DNA of 21,994 nucleotides, taken from positions 1 to 21,994 of the forward strand of contig CAZSMH010000023.1 in the NCBI GenBank assembly GCA_964607965.1. Direction: 5' to 3'. This stretch comes from SZUA-584 sp964607965 (GTDB taxonomy: Bacteria; Bacillota; Clostridia; Christensenellales; SZUA-584). The notes beneath the pieces were generated by a model, which searched no databases, was not told where the DNA came from, and was given only the letters and a program-made list of their open reading frames with translations. Each line of letters starts with the position of its first letter. Position 1 is the first letter of the stretch. Position numbers and translations under genes: made by a program. Below are positions 1-7,232 of the stretch, piece after piece.

Positions 1-11
1 ACGGAGAAGCA

Positions 12-806
12 ATGGTTTTTGTATTGGATGTCGGCAACAGTCATATAAAATGCGGTCTGTTTGAAGGCGATAAATTGAAAAATTCCTGGCGTATGGCTAC
101 AAGCAACGAGCGTACGGCAGATGAATACGGCATACGCATAATGTCTTTTTTCAATCACGTGGGATGCAAACCTTCAAACGTGCACGGTATTATTATATCA
201 TCGGTGATACCGTCAATTAATTTTACGCTGCAGCACATGTGCGATATGTATTTTAAAAGGCAAGCTATGTGCGTTGGGCCGGGCATGAAAACAGGTATCA
301 ATATACTGTATGACAATCCCCGGGAACTCGGAGCAGACAGAATAGTCGGAGCGGTTGCGGCATATACGCTGTACGGCGGACCGTGCATAATCGTAGACTT
401 CGGTACGGCGACTACGTTCGGCGCGGTTTCCGCAGCCGGTGATTTTCTCGGAGGCGCTATATGTCCGGGGCTTAAAATTGCCTCCGAGGCGCTGGCGGAC
501 GTCGCGGCTAAGCTGCCGAGAGTGGAACTTATCAAACCCGAAACTGTTATCGCAAAAAACACGGTATACGGTATGCAGGCAGGAATAATATACGGCTATG
601 TCGGCCAGGTAGATTATATACTTCGGCGCATGAAATCCGAAATGGGCGGCAGCCCGCGCGTGATTGCAACGGGCGGGCTGGCGCGGCTTATTGCGCAGGA
701 GGCCGAGGAGATAGACGAAATAAACGGTCTGCTTACGCTTATAGGTCTTAACATGCTGTACAGGAAGAATGCTAAAACGCCGAGGAACGAGAGGGAGGAC
801 AAATGA
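12..806 (+). CDS. coaX: Type III pantothenate kinase
   Basis: Cytosolic enzyme that phosphorylates pantothenate with ATP, the first step of coenzyme A synthesis. The 264-residue length is normal for CoaX. The family's ASKHA-fold motifs are visible: D6-x-G8-N9 at the N terminus (phosphate 1 region), GADR at 107-110 with the following IVGAVAA, and DFGTATT at 129-135. The ATG follows GGAGAAG by a short spacer at the very edge of the window, so the gene probably belongs to an operon that starts upstream. Its TGA overlaps the ATG of hom by 4 bases (ATGA), which suggests translational coupling. Type III kinases differ from PanK-II and PanK-I in sequence and are insensitive to CoA feedback in characterised members; that is family knowledge and is not visible here. 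Confidence 0.95.
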   Translation: MVFVLDVGNSHIKCGLFEGDKLKNSWRMATSNERTADEYGIRIMSFFNHVGCKPSNVHGIIISSVIPSINFTLQHMCDMYFKRQAMCVGPGMKTGINILYDNPRELGADRIVGAVAAYTLYGGPCIIVDFGTATTFGAVSAAGDFLGGAICPGLKIASEALADVAAKLPRVELIKPETVIAKNTVYGMQAGIIYGYVGQVDYILRRMKSEMGGSPRVIATGGLARLIAQEAEEIDEINGLLTLIGLNMLYRKNAKTPRNEREDK

Positions 807-2074
807 AACAGGTAAACATAGCAATTTTGGGGATGGGCACAATAGGTTCTGGAGTATACAAAACCATTGCCGCACAGAAAAGCAGTATTGAGCATAAAGA
901 AGGCATTTCACTATGCGTGAAAAAGGTGCTTTCGCTTGAATATTCAATAGAGATACCCGGTGAACTTAAAGCTAAGGATTTTTACAAGGATATTATTGCA
1001 GACAAAAGCATTGATACGGTTGTAGAGTTAATCGGGGGCGTAAAGCCCGCGCTGGAGTTTGTGCTTGCGGCGCTTGACTCCGGTAAAACTGTTGTTACGG
1101 CAAACAAAGAACTGCTTGCACGGCACTGGCCGGAGATAAACGCAGCTGCGCAAAAAAGCGGCGCAGGGCTTTATTTTGAGGCTAGCGTGGGTGGCGGCAT
1201 ACCTATACTTCGCACGATTTGGGACAGCCTGCAGGCTAATGAGATAACGTCTGTAATGGGTATAATAAACGGAACGACAAACTATATACTGACAAAAATG
1301 GACCAGGACAAAGCTGATTTTAATGATGTGCTCAAAGAGGCTCAGAAACTCGGTATGGCTGAGGCGAATCCGAAAAACGATATAGAAGGGCTGGACGCCA
1401 TGTACAAACTGTCCATTCTCTCTTCTATGGCTTTTCATGCAAGGGTTCCCGTAGAATATATTTACTGCGAAGGAATAACAAACATATCATTAGAGGATAT
1501 AGAATACGGCAACGAACTTGGTTATACGATAAAACTGCTTGCCATAGGCAAAAAGCGGGGAAAAACTATAGAAGCGCGCGTGCACCCTACGATGATACCA
1601 AAAACGCACCCGCTTGCATCGGTGCGCGGCGCATTTAATGCTATATTCCTTCATGGGGATACTGTTGACGATGTAATGCTGTACGGACGGGGCGCGGGCG
1701 ACATGCCCACGGCAAGCGCGGTTGTATCGGATATAATTTATGCGGCTGGCAGGGAAGGCCATCATTACACTACGTTTTACAACGGGAAAAAAGCAGCGAA
1801 CGAAATTTCATTCGAGAACAACTGGGAATGCGAATTCTATATCCGTATAATAGCGCAGGACTCGCCCGGTGTGCTTGCCAAAATAGCCAGCGTATTCGGC
1901 GGGCAAGGTGTAAGCATCGCATCCGTGAGGCAGCAGGGGGAGAGCGAGGAGAGCGTGCCGCTTATATTTGTGACGCACAAAGCCAAGGAGATATCAGTAA
2001 AACGCGCAATAGAGGAAATAAGCTATATACCGGAAGTTTTAAGCATTGCCAGCACCATACGTGTCGAAAAATAG
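803..2074 (+). CDS. hom: Homoserine dehydrogenase with C-terminal ACT domain
   Basis: Reduces aspartate semialdehyde to homoserine with NAD(P)H, the branch point to threonine and methionine. The 423-residue protein starts with a Rossmann nucleotide-binding loop, G10-M-G12-T-I-G15. The catalytic domain carries the family signature around residues 126-134 (ASVGGGIP) followed by a run of the TNYIL type. Residues about 345-420 form an ACT domain (IIAQDSPGVLAKIASVFGG), the usual seat of threonine feedback in Gram-positive Hom proteins. The start is supported by GAGGGAGG 6-8 bases upstream and by the 4-base overlap with coaX. It is a monofunctional enzyme without an aspartokinase fusion. A cupin gene follows after 14 bases, probably on the same transcript. 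Confidence 0.96.
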   Translation: MKQVNIAILGMGTIGSGVYKTIAAQKSSIEHKEGISLCVKKVLSLEYSIEIPGELKAKDFYKDIIADKSIDTVVELIGGVKPALEFVLAALDSGKTVVTANKELLARHWPEINAAAQKSGAGLYFEASVGGGIPILRTIWDSLQANEITSVMGIINGTTNYILTKMDQDKADFNDVLKEAQKLGMAEANPKNDIEGLDAMYKLSILSSMAFHARVPVEYIYCEGITNISLEDIEYGNELGYTIKLLAIGKKRGKTIEARVHPTMIPKTHPLASVRGAFNAIFLHGDTVDDVMLYGRGAGDMPTASAVVSDIIYAAGREGHHYTTFYNGKKAANEISFENNWECEFYIRIIAQDSPGVLAKIASVFGGQGVSIASVRQQGESEESVPLIFVTHKAKEISVKRAIEEISYIPEVLSIASTIRVEK

Positions 2075-2088
2075 TTTGGAGGTAGAAA

Positions 2089-2436
2089 ATGGTTATTAAA
2101 GCTGAACAAATGAGCACCGTACAAAGGGATAAAATGCGCAGCGGCGATGGAACGGTCGATTTGCTTGGCCTTGTGCCTCCGGAGCATTTGCCTCAAAAGT
2201 GCCGTTTATTTTCGGTGGTTACACTTGAGATGGGCTGCAGTATCGGCCGCCACTCTCACGAAGGAGAAACCGAAATTTTTTATGTACTCCAAGGGCAGGG
2301 CGTTCTCGATGACAACGGAACAATAACAACGCTAAATGCTGGGGATTGCAGCATCTGCCGCAGCGGAGAAGCTCACGGTATAGCCAATGAAAAAGAGACG
2401 CCGTTAAAATTTGTCGCTGCTATAATTCTTGACTGA
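2089..2436 (+). CDS. Small single-domain cupin protein
   Basis: A 115-residue protein made of a single cupin barrel. Cupin motif 1 is clear (G..RHSHEGETEIFYVLQG, with the metal-binding pattern His-x-His-x4-Glu). Motif 2 is present in degenerate form (GDCSICRSGEAHGIAN, with the usual Pro replaced but the His kept). It therefore probably binds a divalent metal. Substrate and reaction are unknown: stand-alone cupins of this size include isomerases, dioxygenases and sensors. A strong GGAGGT lies 6-7 bases before the ATG, and the gene is 14 bases behind hom, so co-transcription with coaX-hom is likely. It ends two bases before a run of 100 N, so what follows is unknown. The coding region itself is complete. 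Confidence 0.88.
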   Translation: MVIKAEQMSTVQRDKMRSGDGTVDLLGLVPPEHLPQKCRLFSVVTLEMGCSIGRHSHEGETEIFYVLQGQGVLDDNGTITTLNAGDCSICRSGEAHGIANEKETPLKFVAAIILD

Positions 2437-2438
2437 TT

Positions 2439-2538
2439 NNNNNNNNNNNNNNNNNNNNNNNNNNNNNNNNNNNNNNNNNNNNNNNNNNNNNNNNNNNNNN
2501 NNNNNNNNNNNNNNNNNNNNNNNNNNNNNNNNNNNNNN
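2439..2538. other. Assembly gap (100 N)
   Basis: Exactly 100 undetermined bases, the convention for a gap of unknown size. It hides the C terminus of the minus-strand gene to its right and whatever lies between that gene and the cupin gene. Any reading frame continued through it is an artefact. Confidence 0.97.
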
Positions 2539-3371
2539 ACCGATTTACCGCAGTGTGTATTAAGCAGCGTTAAATCAAGACTGTCTTTTTTGGGATACAC
2601 AGATATGTCATTTATTAAAAACGCATCGTTTTCTTCTGCATATCCTATTATATCGCAAACTTCAAAACAGTCGCACGCTGCGGAATGCACTTCGTCTCCG
2701 CTGGCTTTGGTGCAGCTTAAGGGTACGGATGCAACAATGCGGATGCTTCCATAAAGGCTGGCACGGATTGGCATTGTATTTTCATCATCGCTTTGGTAAC
2801 ATATGTGAGTCAAACGCTTGGCGGCGGACACGCAGATTTGAGGCGTTTTTTTAGGTCTGTATCCTTCAGGCGCAGGGATATAAAGACAAAAGTTTTTTTC
2901 AATTGGCAAAACCCACACTTTATTGCTCTGTTTTTGAGAGATTCGTATTTTATCTTCAGATATAAGAGCGGATTCACCCTGAATAATGCCGACTCTAAAC
3001 GGCCGCGGGTCAAGCTCCAAATCAACTGCGATGCGGAATTCAACCTCCGGGTCGTCTTTATACCGCCCGACCCAGTCTGTTATAACGATGCCGCTTATGC
3101 CTATGTCCCCGAGAAGCTCATAAGACGTCTTCAGTGCAATTGCGGGCGCCCAGTTTGCCTGACGCCTTTTTTTTTCGCACGATAGTATATTTAGCTCTTC
3201 GAATGCCTGCTGGTCATCGGGGCAGATTTCCAAAATCCAACCATTAAGGTCTGATGTGCTTTGGCCGTTTCCGGATACGCGCATAGTTATCACAGTTGTG
3301 CCGTTTTCAGAAAAAATACCGGTAAGCTCAAATTCAAAACCATTAAGCTCAATCGTTCTGTTACCTTCCAT
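2539..3371 (-). CDS. Hypothetical protein, C terminus lost in gap
   Basis: About 277 residues are visible before the frame runs into the N run; the stop codon is not seen. The start is ATG at 3371, because GGAAAGGAAG lies just upstream; the 13-codon longer frame has no such site. I see no signal peptide or membrane segment. Residues about 8-140 (GWILEICP at 44-51, IGISGIVIT at 90-98, EVEFRIAVDLEL at 109-120) recall extracellular or coat-associated beta domains of spore formers with the pattern WVLE-C.....TGITGIKF.....VEFTF.L. This is pattern memory and not a proven match. The second half has scattered cysteines (180, 191, 220, 233, 235, 239, 274) and the phrase LYGSIRIVASVPLSC. A spore-coat or surface role is an inference. 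Codon use resembles the neighbours. Confidence 0.7.
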
Positions 3372-3520
3372 TGATATGTACTTCCTTTCCGCTAAAGAAT
3401 TTAAAGGCAATCCCGTACTAACTTATGCGTCAGCCGCAAATGCTGTGTACGGCAGGTCAGTATAAAAGCAATTTATACAGTAATAATCGTTTTTTCGATA
3501 TAGTAAAAGCATGTTTTGTG

Positions 3521-3529
3521 TGTTATAAT
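3521..3529 (+). promoter_or_regulatory. Extended -10 promoter of tRNA-Gly
   Basis: TGT followed by a perfect TATAAT (3524-3529), 15 bases before the mature tRNA 5' end. No good -35 hexamer is visible at the usual distance, as is common for extended -10 promoters. Confidence 0.6.
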
Positions 3530-3544
3530 GTGGCTGCGTTTTAT

Positions 3545-3618
3545 GCGGGTGTAGCTCAATGGCAGAGCTCCAGCTTCCCAAGCTGGCCACGTGGGTTCGA
3601 TTCCCATCACCCGCTCCA
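3545..3618 (+). tRNA. tRNA-Gly, anticodon CCC
   Basis: A full cloverleaf can be drawn. The acceptor GCGGGTG (3545-3551) pairs with CACCCGC (3608-3614). The anticodon stem is CCAGC/GCTGG around the loop TTCCCAA, giving anticodon CCC, which decodes GGG glycine codons. The T arm has GGTTCGATTCC. Discriminator T is followed by an encoded CCA (3616-3618). It stands alone on the plus strand between two protein genes, with its own promoter and no other tRNA beside it. I see no clear terminator directly behind it. Confidence 0.95.
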
Positions 3619-3718
3619 ACAACATGACTTTATCAGCGCTATAGCATCCGTTTGTTATGAATTTAATATCTTGTTTTATCAAAGCTTTATCGTTTTATTC
3701 CGGATATTCCCGCAATCA

Positions 3719-3747
3719 TTGTGCTGTAATATATTTAGTGCTAAAAT
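3719..3747 (+). promoter_or_regulatory. Candidate promoter for the metallo-hydrolase leader
   Basis: TTGTGC (3719-3724), a 17-base spacer, then TAAAAT (3742-3747) with TGC immediately before it, which makes an extended -10. The predicted start near 3754 would give a leader of about 215 bases before the MBL-fold gene. That leader contains the hairpin at 3777-3836. Confidence 0.5.
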
Positions 3748-3776
3748 ATATAGGGGATTGTATGGATAGGAAAATA

Positions 3777-3836
3777 GGAAAATTAAACTGCGGGTTAAAG
3801 GCAACATGTCCCAAAGCAGAGACTTTTTAATTTTCC
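3777..3836 (+). other. Long hairpin in gene-free leader
   Basis: GGAAAATTAAA (3777-3787) is perfectly complementary to TTTAATTTTCC (3826-3836). Inside it CTGC (3788-3791) faces GCAG, GGG faces CCC, and GTT faces AAC, so an extended imperfect hairpin with a large top can form. No U run follows, so it is not an ordinary intrinsic terminator, and it matches no riboswitch I know by sight. It lies in the 350-base gene-free stretch 3619-3968 between the tRNA and the MBL-fold gene. Otherwise that stretch holds only the promoter at 3719-3747 and a doubtful 22-codon reading frame (3762-3830). Confidence 0.5.
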
Positions 3837-3968
3837 GGCACCAGCAGAGCATTTAATCTAAAAGAATTCTGGGATACTGCGGTCTATCAAAACATAAACC
3901 AACAGCATCAGCGGTAATACGGTTAAGTTAAGTACTGAAAGGAAATTGTTAGCCAGCGGCACTGAATA

Positions 3969-4802
3969 ATGAAAATATACACACTTATTGAAAACGGCAA
4001 ACATATAAATACTGGTTTTATAAGCGAACATGGCCTGAGCCTTTATTTCGAACATAAAGGGCATCGCGTGCTGTTTGATACCGGGGCTTCGGATGCGTTT
4101 ATATATAATGCTACGCTTCTTGGAATAGATTTATTAAAAGTTGACATCTGTGTTATTTCTCATGTTCACAACGACCATACAGGCGGACTTGTTAATTTTC
4201 TTGATATCAACAGGAATGCAAAAGTATATATAAAGGAAGCGGCCAAGGAAGATTACTATTCTAAGCATGGAAACAAAATAACCAGTTCAGGCATATCGCC
4301 AGCCTTTTTTGAAAAATATAAGGATAGGTTATGCTTTTTTGACGGTGATATTAAAGTCTGTGAAGGAATTTTTGCTGCGAGCGCAAAAAAGTACCGCAGG
4401 CTGCCTGGTTACGCAGCAAACATGCTGATAAAGAAACAAGGCAAGCTGGAATCAGACCCGCTGGAACACGAACTTTTTATTGTTATTGAGGAAAAGGGCG
4501 GTATTATTGTACTGACAGGGTGTGCGCATAGCGGCATTCTTAATATACTGATGACGGCAGAAAAAAAATATGGTCAAATAATAGGCGTGGCGGGAGGCTT
4601 TCATCTCGGGGGATATTCGGGAACGGATAGAAAGATTAAAAGGGAGCCGGAGGCTGAAGTAGCAGCTATTGCAAAATTCCTGGAGGAACGGAAGATTAAA
4701 AAGGTATATACCGGCCACTGCACCGGAGATAAGCCACTTGAAAAACTTTCGATGCTTGCCCGCGTAAAACGGATGCGTACGGGGGATATACTGGAGTTTT
4801 AA
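3969..4802 (+). CDS. MBL-fold metallo-hydrolase (COG1237-like)
   Basis: A 277-residue metallo-beta-lactamase-fold protein. The zinc motif H65-x-H67-x-D69-H70 lies in ISHVHNDHTGGL. Further likely metal ligands are the His of GCAHSGILN (about 181) and the His of YTGHCTGD near the C terminus. GGFHLGGYSG is typical of the group annotated as dihydropterin ribofuranosyl-aminobenzene phosphate synthase-like hydrolases. Bacterial members have mostly unproven substrates, so I give no gene name. There is no signal peptide, so it should be cytosolic. The ATG has no good Shine-Dalgarno; the nearest GAAAGGA is over 20 bases away. Initiation may therefore be weak or controlled by the long leader. The stop directly abuts the next start. 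Confidence 0.85.
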   Translation: MKIYTLIENGKHINTGFISEHGLSLYFEHKGHRVLFDTGASDAFIYNATLLGIDLLKVDICVISHVHNDHTGGLVNFLDINRNAKVYIKEAAKEDYYSKHGNKITSSGISPAFFEKYKDRLCFFDGDIKVCEGIFAASAKKYRRLPGYAANMLIKKQGKLESDPLEHELFIVIEEKGGIIVLTGCAHSGILNILMTAEKKYGQIIGVAGGFHLGGYSGTDRKIKREPEAEVAAIAKFLEERKIKKVYTGHCTGDKPLEKLSMLARVKRMRTGDILEF

Positions 4803-5054
4803 ATGGAAGTGAAGAAAAGAATAGCTGCGATTGTCGAAAATATGCAGTTTGAGCGAAAGCAGCCGTTTGTGCGTAGCCAAAAAGATGCGTATTCCGCGCT
4901 TTTGCATGAGCTTGGTAACGTCAGAGATGATTTAAACCGTCTGCATCTTGGGCTATGGTATGCGTTATGGCACAAAGATTACAGTTCGCTGTTTTCTATA
5001 CGCGGGAATATTGGGGATATTGCAAAACGGCTCGAAGAGCTGAGCAAAAAATAA
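4803..5054 (+). CDS. Hypothetical 83-residue helical protein
   Basis: I do not recognise this protein. It is 83 residues long, charged and predominantly helical in character, with no signal peptide or cysteine. The centre has an aromatic patch (LHLGLWYALWHKDYSSLF, about 47-64), and the C terminus is Lys/Glu rich. Its ATG starts on the base after the TAA of the MBL-fold gene, so it is almost certainly translated from the same message, perhaps by reinitiation, since no separate ribosome binding site is evident. A terminator follows within 10 bases of its stop. These facts make a real gene and a partner role with the hydrolase plausible, but its function is unknown. Confidence 0.6.
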   Translation: MEVKKRIAAIVENMQFERKQPFVRSQKDAYSALLHELGNVRDDLNRLHLGLWYALWHKDYSSLFSIRGNIGDIAKRLEELSKK

Positions 5055-5059
5055 GTAAT

Positions 5060-5087
5060 AAAAAAGGCCTTATTGAGGCCCTTTTTT
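5060..5087. terminator. Bidirectional intrinsic terminator
   Basis: AAAAAAGGCCT (5060-5070), a five-base loop, then AGGCC-C-TTTTTT (5076-5087). The stem has one bulged C and A/T tracts on both flanks, so it can end transcription both from the plus-strand MBL gene pair and from the minus-strand ferredoxin gene. Confidence 0.85.
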
Positions 5088-5098
5088 GAATGTTTGCT

Positions 5099-5272
5099 TT
5101 ATTCGTCTTTTACGATTGCCTCGGTAGGGCATGCATCGGCGCAGGCACCGCACTCGGTGCAAAGCTCCGCGTCAATCACATATTTGCCGTCACCCTCGGA
5201 TATCGCTTCAACGGGACATTCACTTTCGCAAGAACCGCACGAAATACATTCATCAGTAATCTTGTATGCCAT
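5099..5272 (-). CDS. 2x[4Fe-4S] ferredoxin
   Basis: A 57-residue bacterial ferredoxin, an electron carrier in the cytosol. Two CxxCxxCxxxCP motifs are intact: C9, C12, C15, C19-P20 and C38, C41, C44, C48-P49, enough for two [4Fe-4S] clusters. The length and the internal near-repeat (E-C-I-S-C-G-S-C versus L-C-T-E-C-G-A-C) are those of clostridial ferredoxins. The start MAYKITDEC is typical. A strong GGAGGT sits 8-9 bases before the ATG. It points the same way as ricT but is separated from it by a gap, so operon membership is undecided. The AT-rich 5273-5331 could hold its own promoter. Confidence 0.95.
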   Translation of the reverse strand: MAYKITDECISCGSCESECPVEAISEGDGKYVIDAELCTECGACADACPTEAIVKDE

Positions 5273-5331
5273 ATGCTGTAACCTCCATTGTTTGAATATA
5301 CTAATTTATTTTAATCAGATACAATCAAAAA

Positions 5332-5431
5332 NNNNNNNNNNNNNNNNNNNNNNNNNNNNNNNNNNNNNNNNNNNNNNNNNNNNNNNNNNNNNNNNNNNNN
5401 NNNNNNNNNNNNNNNNNNNNNNNNNNNNNNN
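5332..5431. other. Assembly gap (100 N)
   Basis: Exactly 100 undetermined bases. It removes the C terminus of ricT and the region between ricT and the ferredoxin gene, including any promoter or further small gene. Confidence 0.97.
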
Positions 5432-6294
5432 GATTTAATTTCCTCATCTAGGGGGGTATCGCCGTTATCAGCGTCATTCATGTGTCCGGCAAACTGAATT
5501 TCTTCAAGCTTAAATGTCTTTACATCTATCGTTCCATCGGGCAGAGTTATTTTTATACGGACAGTTTCGGTTACGGCGTTATTTTCCAGGGCTACGCCTT
5601 CGCCGTCGGGTGAGATAACAGTGCTGCCAACACGGGGCATGCGGCGGCGCGTCAAAGAGTAATGCTCCTGCTCGTAGTTAAGGCAGCACATAAGCCTTCC
5701 GCAAAGCCCGCTGATTTTTGTAGGCGAAAGCGAGAGATTTTGTTCCTTTGCCATTTTAATTGACACCGGCGAAAAATCCCCAAGGAAGTATGAACAGCAG
5801 CAGGCACGGCCGCATGGCCCCAGCCCGCCGAGCATTTTTGCTTCGTCCCGTACGCCTATCTGGCGAAGCTCAATACGTGTCTTGAATACTCCTGCAAGGT
5901 CTTTTACAAGGTCTCTAAAATCAACGCGGCCGTCCGCAGTAAAATAAAATATAACTTTAGAATTGTCAAAAGTATACTCCGCACCTACAAGCTTCATTTC
6001 AAGGCCGTGCTTTTCGATCTTCTTCTGGCATATTTCCAGGGCTTCGGCTTCCTTCTGTTTGTTCTCTTCCAGCTTTTTTTCATCTTTTGAAGTAGCCTTC
6101 CGCACTACCGTTTTCAACGGCGCGACAAGCTCATTATCGGCAACCTCTTTATTGACAATAACAACTTCGCCGTATTCGAGCCCTCTTGCCGTTTCAACAA
6201 TGGCATAGTCCCCTTCGCAAAAACTAATATCTCCGGGTAAAAAGTAGTATACCTTACCTACCCGTTTAAAACGTACGCCTATCACTTTGTGCAT
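5432..6294 (-). CDS. ricT: PSP1-domain protein RicT/YaaT, C terminus lost in gap
   Basis: About 287 residues are visible; the frame runs into the N run after DEEIK, so the stop is not seen. The family is recognised by the N-terminal MHKVIGVRFKRVGKVYYF and the PSP1 core. The conserved cysteine block is GGLGPCGRACCCSYFLGDF followed by SGLCGRLMCCLNYE. In Bacillus subtilis RicT works with RicA and RicF in an Fe-S-containing complex that affects RNase Y-dependent mRNA maturation, competence and sporulation. The cysteines needed for cluster binding appear present. ATG at 6294 follows TGGAGGAT by 9 bases, and the gene overlaps the end of holB by 13 bases. The tmk-holB-yaaT order is also that of Bacillus. 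The nearly completed length already matches the family. Confidence 0.92.
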
Positions 6295-7232
6295 CTGTTT
6301 TTATCCTCCAGTATACAAAAAAGCATCTTCTCCACAGTCAAACGGAAATTGACCGGGACGAAGAACCGTTTTCCAGTTTCCAGTATAGCATTTATCATAT
6401 TACGTATTGCGCCGCTTGTAAAGATATATGCGGCCTGTCTTATATCATCCAGCCTGTCGCGGTTTATTATAATGCTGTTATTCTGCAGTCTTTTATATAT
6501 TCTTATGTCACGGAGGTACGACAGCATTATTTCAAGCAGTTCAGATATGTTTTCTTTGTATTTTTCAAGATAATCTGCAAATACGCTTATTGCCATGTTT
6601 TTCTGCATCAGCAAGCCGTGCAGCATAGAAAGAGTTTCTTCACGCCGCGCAAGGAAATCCTTGTCCTTTAATATACGCCGCGCTTCGTCTTCGTAACCTC
6701 CGGCAAGGTCTAATAGTATCGTTGCCGTCTGAATATCGCACCCGAGCGATTCCGCGGTTTTTTCCGGCACGCCCTTATTTGGAGTTATTGGTATTATTGC
6801 GCACCGCGAAGCTATGGTAGGCAGAACACCGCATACTGAATGCGCAGTCAGTAAAAATACTGTGCCATGCGGCGGCTCTTCAAGCATCTTTAACAGGCTG
6901 TTGGCAGCCTGAGGCGTCATAAAATCAGCATTATCTATAACGACAGCCTTATAATCTGCCTCATACGCTTTTTCAGCTACGAAAGCAAGCGTATCGCGAA
7001 TCTCCTCGACCTTAGGGGCACAAAGCCTCAATATATCGATATGCCCGTTTATAACCTTTAGGCAGTCGGTACACTTGCCGCATCCGCCTTTTTTACAATA
7101 CAGATGCAGCAAAAAATCATTCACCAGACGCAACGCAACGTTTATGCTGCTGCATGTTATAAGGTATGCATTAAGCACTTTGCCGGTCCTGGCAGCGTTT
7201 AAAAAGCGTTCCTGTGGCGTATGTCCGTTCAT
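6282..7232 (-). CDS. holB: DNA polymerase III delta-prime subunit
   Basis: Clamp-loader subunit that helps load the beta sliding clamp during replication. It has 316 residues. The zinc module is present: C46-x4-C51-x2-C54-x2-C57. The AAA+ core includes VVIDNADFMTPQAANSLLKMLEEPP, the delta-prime equivalent of Walker B and its neighbour, and the SRC sensor/arginine-finger motif (TIASRCAIIPI). The N-terminal segment where many homologues keep a vestigial P loop (GPxGxGK) reads NAYLITCSSINVALR, so no P loop remains; delta-prime is not an ATPase, so this need not harm function. The ATG overlaps the end of tmk by 4 bases (ATGA). Operon order matches Bacillus, minus yaaQ and yaaR. Confidence 0.93.
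   Translation of the reverse strand: MNGHTPQERFLNAARTGKVLNAYLITCSSINVALRLVNDFLLHLYCKKGGCGKCTDCLKVINGHIDILRLCAPKVEEIRDTLAFVAEKAYEADYKAVVIDNADFMTPQAANSLLKMLEEPPHGTVFLLTAHSVCGVLPTIASRCAIIPITPNKGVPEKTAESLGCDIQTATILLDLAGGYEDEARRILKDKDFLARREETLSMLHGLLMQKNMAISVFADYLEKYKENISELLEIMLSYLRDIRIYKRLQNNSIIINRDRLDDIRQAAYIFTSGAIRNMINAILETGKRFFVPVNFRLTVEKMLFCILEDKNRCTK

Noticed and set aside
213..947. 244-codon minus-strand frame over coaX and hom
   Set aside because: Antisense shadow; the plus strand encodes two motif-complete enzymes.
2373..2538. Continuation of the 3371 minus-strand frame through the N run into the antisense of the cupin gene
   Set aside because: Frame across undetermined bases is meaningless, and the right-hand part is plainly antisense to a real gene.
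3425..3769. 114-codon plus-strand frame over the tRNA, and a minus-strand frame over the same place
   Set aside because: Both run straight through a perfect tRNA-Gly gene and show no family resemblance.
5073..5438. Plus-strand frames over the ferredoxin region
   Set aside because: They are antisense to the two-cluster ferredoxin, whose eight cysteines and ribosome binding site are unmistakable.
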